Shown here piece by piece: positions 27,143 to 35,606 of a stretch of 64,000 nt of DNA. The notes beneath the pieces were generated by a model. It was given only the letters and a program-made list of their open reading frames with translations. It searched no databases and was not told where the DNA came from. A program made the translations under genes and the position numbers. Source of the stretch: Actinoplanes sp. DH11 (GTDB taxonomy: Bacteria > Actinomycetota > Actinomycetes > Mycobacteriales > Micromonosporaceae); NCBI RefSeq assembly GCF_020873875.1, contig NZ_JAHWGU010000017.1, positions 1 to 64,000 of the forward strand, read 5' to 3'. Numbering within the stretch: the first letter of the stretch is position 1; the number at the start of each line of letters is the position of its first letter.

Positions 27143-27973
27143 GTGCCGAGTTCGAACCGGGTGCCCGGCAGCTCCCGGGTGCCCGCTTCCGTGCAGCGCA
27201 AGCGGCCGGCCCAAGTCATCACCGCGCCACCGCCGGGGGTGGTGACCGGGCCGCTGCCGCCGACCCCGCCGGTGCGGGGCCGGTCACCTTTCTCGCTGCC
27301 CGGGCCGCGGCGTGGCCCACGACCACGCCCACGACCACGGCCGCGACGCGGGCGCCGGTCCGGGCCGATCGCGCTGATCGCCATGATCCTGCTCTTCCTG
27401 GGGCTGTTCGCCGTCGGGATGGGGCTCGGCTTCGCGACCGGCTTCGACCTGGGCGGGCTGTTCCGCGGCGCGGACGAGCCGCCGCCCCGGGCCTTCCCGG
27501 TGCTCGAACCGAGCCGCCCGGAACGGCTGGAGATCCCCGCCCTCGGCATCTCCGCGCCGGTCCTGGAGGTCGGGCTGGCGAACGACGGCTCGGTGGGCGT
27601 GCCACCGCTGAAACGGCACAACGAGGCCGGCTGGTTCGACGGCGGCCCCAGCCCCGGTCAGTTCGGCCCGGCCCTGATCGTCGGGCACGCCGACACCCGG
27701 ACCGGCCCGTCGATCTTCCACGACCTGCACCGGATGAAGCCGCGCCAGGAGATCCAGGTGAGCCGCTCGGACGGCACTGTGGCGATCTTCGAGGTGAACT
27801 CGGTGGAGACCTTCGACAAGGACGATCTGCCGATCAAGCGGGTCTACGGCGATTACAGCCGGCCGTCGCTGCGCCTGATGACCTGTGGCGGCGACTGGCT
27901 CGGCGACACCCGCGGGGGCTACGCCGACAACGTGGTCGTCTTCGCCTCACTCGTCGACTCGCAAGCCGGCTGA
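27143..27973 (+). CDS. Class E/F-type sortase
   Basis: A sortase-fold transpeptidase of about 276 residues. A basic, Pro/Arg-rich N-terminus is followed by one membrane helix (IALIAMILLFLGLFAVGMGL), then the extracytoplasmic catalytic domain: His in LIVGHADTRTG, Cys in LMTCGGDW and Arg in GDTRGGYADN. The start is uncertain among several in-frame GTGs (27143, 27161, 27179, 27191). It lies right behind the secreted protein gene, which it may anchor or process. Confidence 0.88.
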   Translation: MPSSNRVPGSSRVPASVQRKRPAQVITAPPPGVVTGPLPPTPPVRGRSPFSLPGPRRGPRPRPRPRPRRGRRSGPIALIAMILLFLGLFAVGMGLGFATGFDLGGLFRGADEPPPRAFPVLEPSRPERLEIPALGISAPVLEVGLANDGSVGVPPLKRHNEAGWFDGGPSPGQFGPALIVGHADTRTGPSIFHDLHRMKPRQEIQVSRSDGTVAIFEVNSVETFDKDDLPIKRVYGDYSRPSLRLMTCGGDWLGDTRGGYADNVVVFASLVDSQAG

Positions 27974-27979
27974 CCGGCG

Positions 27980-28105
27980 GCGTACCCTGCCGGCCGACCT
28001 GGCGCGGACCCCGCCGGCTGACCGGGGGCGGACCCTGCCGGCGGACCGGGGGCGGACCCTGCCGGCGGACCGGGGGCGGACCCTGCCGGCGGACCGGGGG
28101 CGGAC
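27980..28105. repeat. 24-bp minisatellite
   Basis: Three exact 24-bp units starting at 28031, 28055 and 28079 (core GACCCTGCCGGCGGACCGGG), preceded by two degenerate units. It occupies the gap between the convergent sortase and HNH genes. Confidence 0.88.
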
Positions 28106-28112
28106 ACAGAAA

Positions 28113-28142
28113 GAGGCCGGGCGGCTATGCCGCCTCGGCCTC
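28113..28142 (-). terminator. Terminator overlapping the HNH gene end
   Basis: Stem GAGGCCGGGCGGC/GCCGCCTCGGCCTC (one bulge) with a TAT loop, spanning the last codons of the HNH gene; on the minus strand TTTCTG follows. Confidence 0.55.
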
Positions 28143-28670
28143 TGCGGGGGCGGACGGAAGATCGAGCCAATCCGTCCACCGGGGATCAGGGGTACGGTGC
28201 CCGAGCACCCGCCAGGCCACCCCCCGCGGCGCCGCCGGTAACGAGTGCAACCGCCAGCCAAGCTCGGCAGGCGTCTTGTCGCCCTTGCTGTGATTGCACT
28301 TGGCGCACGCGGCCACCACGTTCTCCCAGGCGTGCAGCCCGCCCCGGCTGCGTGGGAAGACGTGATCGATGGTCTCGGCCGAACCCCGGCAGTAGGCGCA
28401 GCGGCCACCGTCGCGGGCGAAGATGGCCCGGCGGGAAAGCCCGACATGAGTCCGGTACGGAACCTTCACATAACGAGTGAGGCGGACCACCGAGGGAACC
28501 GGGAGAGTGCGATGTGCGCTGTGCAGCATGCCGTCACCGTCGGAGATGCACTCCGCCTTGGCGGTCAGCAGCAGAATGGTCGCCCGACGCACCGATACGA
28601 CGCACAGCGGCTCGTAGGTAGCGTTCAGCACCAACGCGGAAGAGCCCACTGCGGGTCGTATGTCAGGCAT
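28125..28670 (-). CDS. HNH endonuclease
   Basis: A 181-residue HNH nuclease of the common actinobacterial type. Two CxxC zinc knuckles (CAYCRG and CAKCNH) flank the catalytic DH of ETIDHVFPRSRGG and the Asn in AWENVVAAC; KGDKTPAELGW ends the motif. The N-terminal half (LVLNATYEPLCVVSVRRATI) is typical of this family. It starts at MPDIRPAVG. No restriction, phage or CRISPR genes are near; its role is unknown. Confidence 0.93.
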   Translation of the reverse strand: MPDIRPAVGSSALVLNATYEPLCVVSVRRATILLLTAKAECISDGDGMLHSAHRTLPVPSVVRLTRYVKVPYRTHVGLSRRAIFARDGGRCAYCRGSAETIDHVFPRSRGGLHAWENVVAACAKCNHSKGDKTPAELGWRLHSLPAAPRGVAWRVLGHRTPDPRWTDWLDLPSAPAEAEAA

Positions 28671-28860
28671 CGCGATCACCCTTCCGGTGTCAGTTGCTGC
28701 TAACCGCTCCCATAGCCCAAACGTGTGTGATCTGGCCCTCGAAACGCGACGGCCCGTGCGCCAATAGTCCCTGATGGATGACCCAATTGCCAGCACAATC
28801 TGTGGCTACGGGGTAAACGTCTGAGGTCTCCGGCTACCGGACCCGGTACCTTGACTACCC

Positions 28861-29958
28861 GTGGTTCAACTAGCTCCGACCCCTGCGCCCTCCGGTTCCG
28901 GCTCCTGGCCCAGCGAGTTCCCGAGCATCGACGTGGATGCCGCCTGCAGTGCGGACGTGCTCTGCAAACAGGTCCTCGACCTGACCGGGAACGAGTGGCT
29001 GGCCGCCAGCAGCTACGTCATCTTCATCAAGCCGCTGCGGGTCCTCGGCATCATCCTGATCGCCATGCTCATCCGCTGGGCGCTGCACCGGGCGATCGAC
29101 CGGCTCACCCAGAGCACCTCCCGGGCCGCGATGCCGGCGCTGCTGAAGCCGCTCAAGGAGAAGGTGAGCACCACCGCCGAGGAGGGGCAGTTCATCCCGG
29201 AGCGGCGGCGGCAGCGTGCCGAGGCGATCGGGTCGGTGCTGCGCAGCTTCGTCAGCGCGGTGGTCTTCACCATCGCGGGGTTGCTCGTGCTGGGCGAGTT
29301 CGGTTTCAACCTGGCCCCGCTGCTGGCGAGCGCCGGCATCGTCGGCGTGGCTATCGGTTTCGGCGCGCAGAGCCTGGTCAAGGACCTGATCGCCGGCCTG
29401 TTCATGCTGCTGGAGGACCAGTACGGCGTGGGTGACACGGTTGACGTCGGCGAGGCGACCGGCGTGGTCGAGAGCGTCGGCCTGCGGATCACCACGGTCC
29501 GCGACGCCCGGGGCGTGCTCTGGTACATCCGGAACGGCGAGATCGTCCGGGTCGGCAACAAGAGCCAGGGCTGGGCCATGGTGGTCATCGACATCCCGAT
29601 CGGCTTCGTCAACGCCGAGGAGGCGGTGACGGTGATGCGCCGTGCGGCCGAGGCGGTCGCGGCGGAACCCGAGCACCAGACCGAGTTCCTGGAGAAGCCG
29701 GACGTGGTCGGCGTCGAGCAGCTCACCGTCGACGGCGCGGTCATCCGGACCATCGCGAAGACGACCGCTGACGCGCAACCGGTCCTGCAGGGTGTGCTGC
29801 GCCGGGCGCTGACCGAGGCGCTGGACGTCGCCGGCATCTCGGAGCGGATCGCCGCGTCCCGGCTCGGGCCCCGCAGCGCGATCCCGCCGGCGTGGCTGGC
29901 CGGGCCCGACAATTCTTCGTCATCGATGGGTGAGCGCCCGCCGGGCAGCACTCCCTGA
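28861..29958 (+). CDS. Small-conductance mechanosensitive channel (MscS family)
   Basis: A 365-residue membrane channel: predicted helices at about 48-72, 135-160 and 163-185, the last being the pore-lining TM3 (GIVGVAIGFGAQSLVKDLIA), followed by the beta domain (GVGDTVDVGEATGVVESVGL) and the mixed C-terminal domain. It would open under membrane tension on osmotic downshock. GTG start without an SD; TACCTT lies 8 nt before it, a possible leaderless promoter. The C-terminus is short and Pro-rich. Confidence 0.93.
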   Translation: MVQLAPTPAPSGSGSWPSEFPSIDVDAACSADVLCKQVLDLTGNEWLAASSYVIFIKPLRVLGIILIAMLIRWALHRAIDRLTQSTSRAAMPALLKPLKEKVSTTAEEGQFIPERRRQRAEAIGSVLRSFVSAVVFTIAGLLVLGEFGFNLAPLLASAGIVGVAIGFGAQSLVKDLIAGLFMLLEDQYGVGDTVDVGEATGVVESVGLRITTVRDARGVLWYIRNGEIVRVGNKSQGWAMVVIDIPIGFVNAEEAVTVMRRAAEAVAAEPEHQTEFLEKPDVVGVEQLTVDGAVIRTIAKTTADAQPVLQGVLRRALTEALDVAGISERIAASRLGPRSAIPPAWLAGPDNSSSSMGERPPGSTP

Positions 29959-30216
29959 CCTGCGCTTACGAGATCGACGACGCGCCCGCCCTCGACCGAT
30001 TGGCCGATTTTTGACCCAACTGCCCTAGCGTGGACTCGGACGATCGGGCAGAATCCGCTAAGGATTCCCTGGAGAATCGGCCTGTTCGCGCCCAACCATC
30101 CCCTCAGCGGGATGACACCGGGACGGCGGACGGCCCCTGACTGGGATGGCCCATTGGTGGGACGACCCGTCGGCGGGATGGCCCCTCGGTGATCGTCGAC
30201 CGCGATGGAGGGCTCG

Positions 30217-31566
30217 GTGTCAGATCAACCCGCACGGTCGAGCAGTGCGGCCGGCGCGGTCACAGAAAGTGAAGATACGGTCACCTTCAGCGAGCTTTTC
30301 GCGCTGCGTGAATACCGGGCACTCTTCCTCTCCGGGATCGTCAACTGGATCGGCGACTACCTGAGCCGGGCCGCGATCACCGTCCTGGTCTACCAGCAGA
30401 GCCGCTCCGTCCTGCTCTCCGCGGTGGCGTTCGCGATCCCGTACCTCCCCTGGCTCGTCGGGCCCCTGCTGTCGGCGCTCGCCGAGCGGTACCCGTACCG
30501 CCGGGTCATCATCGCGGCGGACCTGTCCCGGATGGTGCTGATCGGCCTGCTGCTCCTGCCCGGGCTGCCAATCCCGGTGATGCTCGGACTCGTCTTCCTC
30601 GCCAGCCTGGGCGCGCCCCCGGCACAGGCCGCCCGGTCGGCGATGCTGCCACTAGTGGTCCCGCGCGAACACCTCGCCCTGGCGCTGGCCACCAACCAGA
30701 CCAGCGGGCAGGCCGCCCAGGTCGTCGGCTACCTGACCGGCTCCGCGCTCGCGGTGGCCCTGACACCGCGGATCGCGCTCGGCATCGACGTGCTCACCTT
30801 CGCCGTCTCCGCGGTCGTGGTGGCGTACGGCATCCGGCACCGGCCGACCGCGCGGGCCCGCTCCGAGCGCACCCACCTGCTCCGCGAGACCGCCGAAGGG
30901 TTCAGCCTGGTCTTCGGCGACCGGGTGCTGCGCTCCATCGCCCTCGTGGTGTTCACGATGACCGTCTTCGCGATCGTCCCGGAAGGGCTCGCCGCCGCCT
31001 GGGCCGCCGAGGGCACCTCCGGCACCACCGTCCCCGGCCTCGACCAAGGCATGATCATGGCGGCCGGTCCGCTCGGCTTCGTCATCGGCGGCCTGCTGTT
31101 CAACCGCCTCGTGCCCGCCGCCCGGCGCGCCCGGCTGCTCCCGCTGCTCGCCGTGCTCGCACCCCTCGTCCTGATCCCCACCATCATCGGCCCCAGCGCG
31201 CTCGTCGTGGCGTCCCTGGTGCTGCTCTCCGGGACGGTGCAGGGCGCGATCATGCCGACCCTGAACGCGACGTTCGTACTGGCCCTGCCGAACGGGTACC
31301 GTGCCCGCGCCTTCGGCGTGGTCAACAGCGGGATACAGCTCAGCCAGCTGAGCGCCGTGGTGATCACAGGTACGCTCGCCGACCACTTCTGGCTGCCCCT
31401 GGTGGTCGGCCTGTGGAGCGTCGGCGGCACCCTGGCGATGCTGCTCGCCGCCGTGTTCTGGCCGCGGCCGGTGACGTTCGCCGAAGCCGCCGAGAAGGCC
31501 TCCGCCGGCGACCAGATCCCGCCGCCCCGCACGCCCACGACGAGCGTCACACCCGAGCGTCCCTGA
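30217..31566 (+). CDS. MFS transporter
   Basis: A 449-residue permease with about 12 hydrophobic segments. LREYRALFLSGIVNWIGDYL, the loop AERYPYRRVIIAADLSRM (MFS motif A-like) and the first-half pattern match the MFS_3/enterobactin exporter-like group, so efflux of a small molecule is likely. The GTG at 30217 with GGAGGG 4 nt before is preferred to ATG 30205. The 258-bp gap upstream holds degenerate GGGATGGCCC repeats and no gene. Confidence 0.88.
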   Translation: MSDQPARSSSAAGAVTESEDTVTFSELFALREYRALFLSGIVNWIGDYLSRAAITVLVYQQSRSVLLSAVAFAIPYLPWLVGPLLSALAERYPYRRVIIAADLSRMVLIGLLLLPGLPIPVMLGLVFLASLGAPPAQAARSAMLPLVVPREHLALALATNQTSGQAAQVVGYLTGSALAVALTPRIALGIDVLTFAVSAVVVAYGIRHRPTARARSERTHLLRETAEGFSLVFGDRVLRSIALVVFTMTVFAIVPEGLAAAWAAEGTSGTTVPGLDQGMIMAAGPLGFVIGGLLFNRLVPAARRARLLPLLAVLAPLVLIPTIIGPSALVVASLVLLSGTVQGAIMPTLNATFVLALPNGYRARAFGVVNSGIQLSQLSAVVITGTLADHFWLPLVVGLWSVGGTLAMLLAAVFWPRPVTFAEAAEKASAGDQIPPPRTPTTSVTPERP

Positions 31567-31586
31567 GCTGCTGGCAGGATGGAACA

Positions 31587-32000
31587 GTGAGCGCACCCGT
31601 ACCGGAAGAGGCCAGCTTCTTCACCGCCGTCGGTGGCGAGCCCACGTTCCGCCGCCTCGTGGACAAGTTCTACGAAGGCGTCGCCGCGGACCCGCTGCTG
31701 CGCCCGATGTACCCCGAGGAGGACCTGGGGCCCGCCGCCGACCGGCTGGCGCTCTTCCTCATGCAGTACTGGGGCGGCCCGAACACGTACTCGGCAAGCC
31801 GCGGGCACCCGCGACTGCGGATGCGGCACGCGCCGTTCCGGGTCGACGCCGCCGCCCGGGACGCCTGGCTCCACCACATGCGCGTGGCGGTCGACTCCCT
31901 CGGCCTGCCCGAAGCGCACCGCACGGCGCTCTGGGACTACCTGGAACGGGCGGCCTACTTCATGGTCAACGCCATGGATTCGCCGGAGCCGGCGCACTGA
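31587..32000 (+). CDS. glbO: Truncated haemoglobin, group II (GlbO-like)
   Basis: A 137-residue 2-on-2 globin. TFRRLVDKFYEGVAADPLLR carries the B10 Tyr, YPEEDLGPAADRLALFL spans the CD-E region, HPRLRMRHAPFRV has the proximal His, and AWLHHM contains the group II Trp G8. Such proteins bind O2 and help detoxify NO or support respiration at low oxygen. CAGGAT lies exactly 6 nt before the GTG, so it may be leaderless. It follows the MFS gene by 20 bp. Confidence 0.94.
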   Translation: MSAPVPEEASFFTAVGGEPTFRRLVDKFYEGVAADPLLRPMYPEEDLGPAADRLALFLMQYWGGPNTYSASRGHPRLRMRHAPFRVDAAARDAWLHHMRVAVDSLGLPEAHRTALWDYLERAAYFMVNAMDSPEPAH

Positions 32001-32068
32001 TTCGTGTCGCCTGAGCAGGTGACTCGTTGATCGGTTGACCACTCGCGACCGATTCCAGGAGCCTGCAC

Positions 32069-33334
32069 ATGCGCCGTCGCCTGCTCGCTGCCGCCGTCGT
32101 GGCGGCCGTGGCCGTACCCGTGGAGGTGGTGGCCACCCCGGCCGCGGCCGACAGTGCCCACCCGGCGGTGGTCTCCACCAACCCGGTCGACTGGACGCCG
32201 CACGTGCTGGACGGAACCGTCTGGTCCCTCGCCGTCGTCGGTGACACCGTGATCGTCGGCGGGGCGTTCACCAAAGTCGCCGACAGCCAGCGCCGGATCA
32301 CCCTGGCCCGCAAGAACATCTTCGCGTTCGGCCTGCACGACGGCGAAATCCGCACCTTCGCCCCGCAGGTCGACGGCGCGATCTACTCGCTGGCCGCCGG
32401 CGACGACCACACCGTCTACATCGGCGGCGCCTTCAAATCGGTGAACGGGACCGGCCAGCGCGGCGTCGCCCGGGTCTCGCTGCGCACCGGCGAACGGATC
32501 AGCTCCTTCGGCACCCGGGTCAACTGGGGTGACGTGCGGTCACTCGCCACCCGCGGCGACCGGCTCTACGTCGCCGGCACCTTCTCCGCTATCAACGGGG
32601 TCAACCGGGTCGGCCTGGCCCGCCTCAACGCCACCACCGGCTCCGTCGACCAAGGTTTCGACGCCCGGCTGTCCGGCCCCGGCCTCAAACGGGTCCGGGT
32701 CGAACACTTCGACGTCTCCCCCGACGGCCGCAAACTGATCGCGGTCGGCGCGTTCCTGCGGTCCGGCGGACACGACCGGACACAGGTCGCCCTCTTCGAC
32801 GTCGGCGGACCCTCGGCGATGCTGTCCAGCTGGTACACCGACGCCTACAAGCCGCCGTGCATGAAAGGCTTCGACACCTACCTCCGGCAGGTCAAATTCT
32901 CACCCGACGGGGCGTACGCGGTGATCGCGGCAACCGGGCGGGCCTCGTCGGCGCAGAAGCTCTGCGACTCGGCGGCGCGCTTCGAGACCCGGGCCGGTGG
33001 CCGGCACAACCCGACCTGGGTGCAGCGCACCGGCGGCGACTCCCTGTACGCCGTCGCAGTGACCGGGCCGGCCGTCTACCTCGGCGGGCACCAGCGGTGG
33101 TTCGACAACCCGTACGGCACCGACGGCAACGGGCCGGGGCCCGGCGCGGTGTCCCGGCCCGGGATCGGTGCGGTCAGCCCCAACACGGGGAAAGCGCTGC
33201 CGTGGAACCCGACCCGATCACGTGGGGTGGGGGTTCGGGCGTTCCTGGTCACCAGCCAAGGGCTGTTCGTGGGGTCCGACACCGATCAGCTGGGGCGGGA
33301 GTATCACGGTCGGGTGGGGATGTTTCCGATCTAG
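32069..33334 (+). CDS. Secreted beta-propeller protein
   Basis: A 421-residue exported protein: signal peptide 1-27 (RRRLLAAAVVAAVAVPVEVV, cleavage after TPAAA), then repeated blades with the VYIGGAFKSVNG, LYVAGTFSAINGV, LIAVGAFLRSGG pattern, characteristic of delta-60/PQQ-like propellers seen in many actinobacterial extracellular proteins. Two Cys pairs (PPCMKGF, KLCDSA) may be disulphide-linked. CCAGGAG precedes the ATG. Ligand unknown. Confidence 0.88.
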   Translation: MRRRLLAAAVVAAVAVPVEVVATPAAADSAHPAVVSTNPVDWTPHVLDGTVWSLAVVGDTVIVGGAFTKVADSQRRITLARKNIFAFGLHDGEIRTFAPQVDGAIYSLAAGDDHTVYIGGAFKSVNGTGQRGVARVSLRTGERISSFGTRVNWGDVRSLATRGDRLYVAGTFSAINGVNRVGLARLNATTGSVDQGFDARLSGPGLKRVRVEHFDVSPDGRKLIAVGAFLRSGGHDRTQVALFDVGGPSAMLSSWYTDAYKPPCMKGFDTYLRQVKFSPDGAYAVIAATGRASSAQKLCDSAARFETRAGGRHNPTWVQRTGGDSLYAVAVTGPAVYLGGHQRWFDNPYGTDGNGPGPGAVSRPGIGAVSPNTGKALPWNPTRSRGVGVRAFLVTSQGLFVGSDTDQLGREYHGRVGMFPI

Positions 33335-33355
33335 CTGGCTGCGCTTCGCTCCGCG

Positions 33356-33451
33356 GCGATTGCCTTGTAACCGGTGAGTTGGCCCCGATTTCCCGACGCC
33401 GCACACCCCGCGGCGTCGGGAAATCGGGGCCAACTCACCGGCGGCAATCGC
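33356..33451. repeat. Very long perfect hairpin (31-bp arms)
   Basis: Arms 33371-33401 and 33411-33441 are perfect inverted repeats of 31 nt (start CCGGTGAGTTGGCCCCGATT), loop of 9 nt. Outside them GCGATTGCC (33356-33364) and GGCAATCGC (33443-33451) pair too, across a bulge. It follows the propeller gene by 21 bp. No U-tract; it could be a terminator but is far longer than needed, so a mobile or selfish palindrome is possible. Confidence 0.93.
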
Positions 33452-33635
33452 GGGTGGGGGGTCTGCTTCACACCGGGGTTGCGCTGTGGTTTGTTTGGCA
33501 GCGGGTGGCGGATTTGTCGGGTTGGGCTGGTAGGACCGGCGGGTGCGGAGCTGGGTGTGCGCGGCGGCGTGGTGTTGGTTGTCTTTGGGTCGGTTGCGTT
33601 GTGGATGACGAGGCTGGGTGGGTTCGCGTGGTGGT

Positions 33636-33710
33636 GTTGATCTGCTGGCGGTGCGAAATCGCGGTTTTGGCTTCTTGATCACAGCGATTTCGTAGCGCTA
33701 GCAGATCAAC
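33636..33710. repeat. 75-bp nested-palindrome element, copy 2
   Basis: Same 75-nt element as at 18285, same orientation, about four substitutions, mostly in the centre (TTGGCTTCTTGATC). Outer left arm has GTTGATCTGCTGGC (one change) and right arm GCTAGCAGATCAAC is unchanged. Copies 1 and 2 also share ATCTCG just past the right arm. Confidence 0.9.
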
Positions 33711-33927
33711 ATCTCGCCGGGGGTGGCGTGTCCGGTGCCGCCGGAGACGGAGCCGGAGCCGGAGCCGGGGCCGGGGCGGGGACGGGGTGACGCGCGGGCT
33801 GCATCGACTGGGTGGCGGGCCGGCGCATGACCGGGTCCGGACGGTAGGGCGATCTGGGCGCTCACGCGCCCTGGCCACGGTCGCGTCCGCTGGGGTGGTG
33901 TATGAGAGTGGACCATCGCTGATCCGT

Positions 33928-34262
33928 TTCACAGCTGGCCGAGCGTGGCTGTCACCCATGGTCGCTGGAGAGCGCCTCCGGCGACCGCCAGTGACAGCCA
34001 ACCCTGCCCGGCTGTCAGCCACGGTGGCTGGAGAACGCCTCCGGCGACCACCAGTGACAGCCAACCCTGCCCGGCTGTCAGCCACGGTCGCTGGAGAACG
34101 CCTCCGGCAACCACCAGTGACAGCCAACCCTGCCCGGCTGTCAACCACGGTCGCTGGAGAACGCCTCCCGCAACCACCAGTGACAGCCAACCCTGCCCAG
34201 CTGTCAACCACGGTCACTGGAGAACGCCTCCCGCAACCACCAGTGACAGCCAACCCTGCCTG
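33928..34262. repeat. 63-bp tandem array, about 5 copies
   Basis: Units start at 33991, 34054, 34117, 34180 and 34243 (each GTGACAGCCAACCCTGCC...), with a degenerate unit before them. Each unit has a 7-bp inverted repeat GACAGCC/GGCTGTC. Differences build up stepwise along the array. 63 is a multiple of 3, so frames stay open, giving a 21-residue peptide repeat on the plus strand; no start signal or domain supports translation. Confidence 0.92.
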
Positions 34263-34448
34263 GGGTTGCGTCCGAGAGCGAAAACCCTGGCCGCACGGCG
34301 AGCCGACGCATGAACAGGGCCGGCAGTAAGGACCATCTGGCCCCCACGCTCTCCGGCCATGGTGACGGGCAGAGCACCGATCAAGGTTGGCTGGACCACG
34401 GCCAGAACCCAGCAGTGACGCCCGTGCCGACCCTCCGACACGTGCCGA

Positions 34449-34523
34449 CCCGTTGACCCCAGGCCCGTCGACCCCAGGCCCGTCGACCCCAGGCCCGTCG
34501 ACCCCAGGCCCGTCGACCCCAGG
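34449..34523. repeat. 15-bp tandem array, 5 copies
   Basis: Five consecutive copies of CCCGTCGACCCCAGG, the first with one change. Confidence 0.93.
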
Positions 34524-34893
34524 CCGGCCCGTCGGCCCAGCCCGTGCCGGCCCGTCGGCCCAGGCCGCAGCCCCTCTCACCCGGGCCGCCCGAGATGGTC
34601 GATCAGATGGCGTGGGCTGGCCTGGCCGGTTCGGCGGCGCCGGGTCTTGCGGCCGCTCGCCCGTCGGATCCGGCGCGACCGCTCGATGATCTGTATTGCC
34701 GACGTCCGGGCCGGGGACCACGCCGTGATCGTTGATCACGCTGGGCAGGCGTCGCTCCGGAACGGACCGGCGAGGGCTGGTCTCCCACGATGTCCGCCAT
34801 GGGGCGGCCGCTGGTGAGAGCGCCGGACTGCCGGCAGCCAGGGTATGCCGAGCCACGGTATTGCAGGTAACGGGGCGGCCTTGGAGGGGCTGC

Positions 34894-35478
34894 TCAGAGC
34901 AGGGCGCCCTCGTCGTGCAGCCAGTCGACGAACGAGGTTGCCACTGCGGCTCCGCAGTCGAGCATTTCGACAAGCAGGGCGTCGTGGGCTCCGGCGGCCA
35001 GCGGGACCTGGAGTTCGGCGTAGATGGGCAGCTGGCCCCGCTCGGTGGGGTCACCCACGTACGCCTTGCAGAAGCGCCGGGTGTGGTTCCACTCGTTGAC
35101 CACCCGGTAGGCCCGGTCCGCCCAGTCCGGTGGGACCGTCGCGTGCGGACGGGCGCGCATCACCAGGATCTCGTCGTCCGGTCCCTCCAGGGTGAACAGC
35201 ACCGCGTGCCGTTCCCACATCGCCAGGAGGCTGCCGCCACCGTCGGCGAGGAACCGGATGTCGAGCATGTCGAGCGCCTTGCCGATCCGCGCCAGCGACA
35301 CCGGGGCGACCACCGGATCGGCGGCTCCCGGTGTGGACAGATCGGACGGAACTCCGGTCCTGGCCGGCTCGCGTTGGGCCGGGACACCGACGCGGACCGT
35401 GCTCTGCACCGCCACCTCGCCACCGGTATCCGGCTCGTTGCCCGACGCCGATCCCGGACGCCATGACCACCACGGCAT
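34894..35478 (-). CDS. YbjN-domain protein
   Basis: A 194-residue protein whose C-terminal 130 residues match the YbjN/sensory-transduction-regulator fold (LARIGKALDMLDIRFLADGG, ILVMRARPHATVP, RVVNEWNHTRRFCKAYV). The first 60 residues are variable. YbjN-like proteins resemble type III secretion chaperones in structure; their role in actinobacteria is unknown. The start MPWWSWRPG has GAGGTG upstream. It is monocistronic, next to the repeat region. Confidence 0.85.
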   Translation of the reverse strand: MPWWSWRPGSASGNEPDTGGEVAVQSTVRVGVPAQREPARTGVPSDLSTPGAADPVVAPVSLARIGKALDMLDIRFLADGGGSLLAMWERHAVLFTLEGPDDEILVMRARPHATVPPDWADRAYRVVNEWNHTRRFCKAYVGDPTERGQLPIYAELQVPLAAGAHDALLVEMLDCGAAVATSFVDWLHDEGALL

Positions 35479-35606
35479 CGTGTGCACCTCACTCCCCAAC
35501 AGACCCACACCGGACGTTGCAGTGGATCCGAGGGCCGACGGTACCCGTCCAGTTCCTGAAGGTCATCCCCCCAACCGGAGGGCGGGTCCGTAAGAACGAT
35601 GCGGCG

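Larger units (their letters stand above)
33335..34893. other. 1.5-kb gene-free, repeat-filled region
   Basis: No convincing gene. It holds, in order: the 31-bp-arm hairpin, the 75-bp element copy 2, a 63-bp tandem array, a 15-bp tandem array, and a small palindrome CGTGATC-GTT-GATCACG at 34724-34740. Long open frames on both strands here come from base composition and cross the palindromes, so I did not call them. Confidence 0.8.

Noticed and set aside
33787-34329. 180-codon plus-strand frame across the 63-bp array
   Set aside because: The 21-residue repeat is a by-product of the 63-bp period; the frame also stays open on the other strand.
33468-35054. 528-codon minus-strand open frame
   Set aside because: Runs across the 75-bp element, both tandem arrays and into the YbjN gene; it is open because of base composition and has no domain or start signal.
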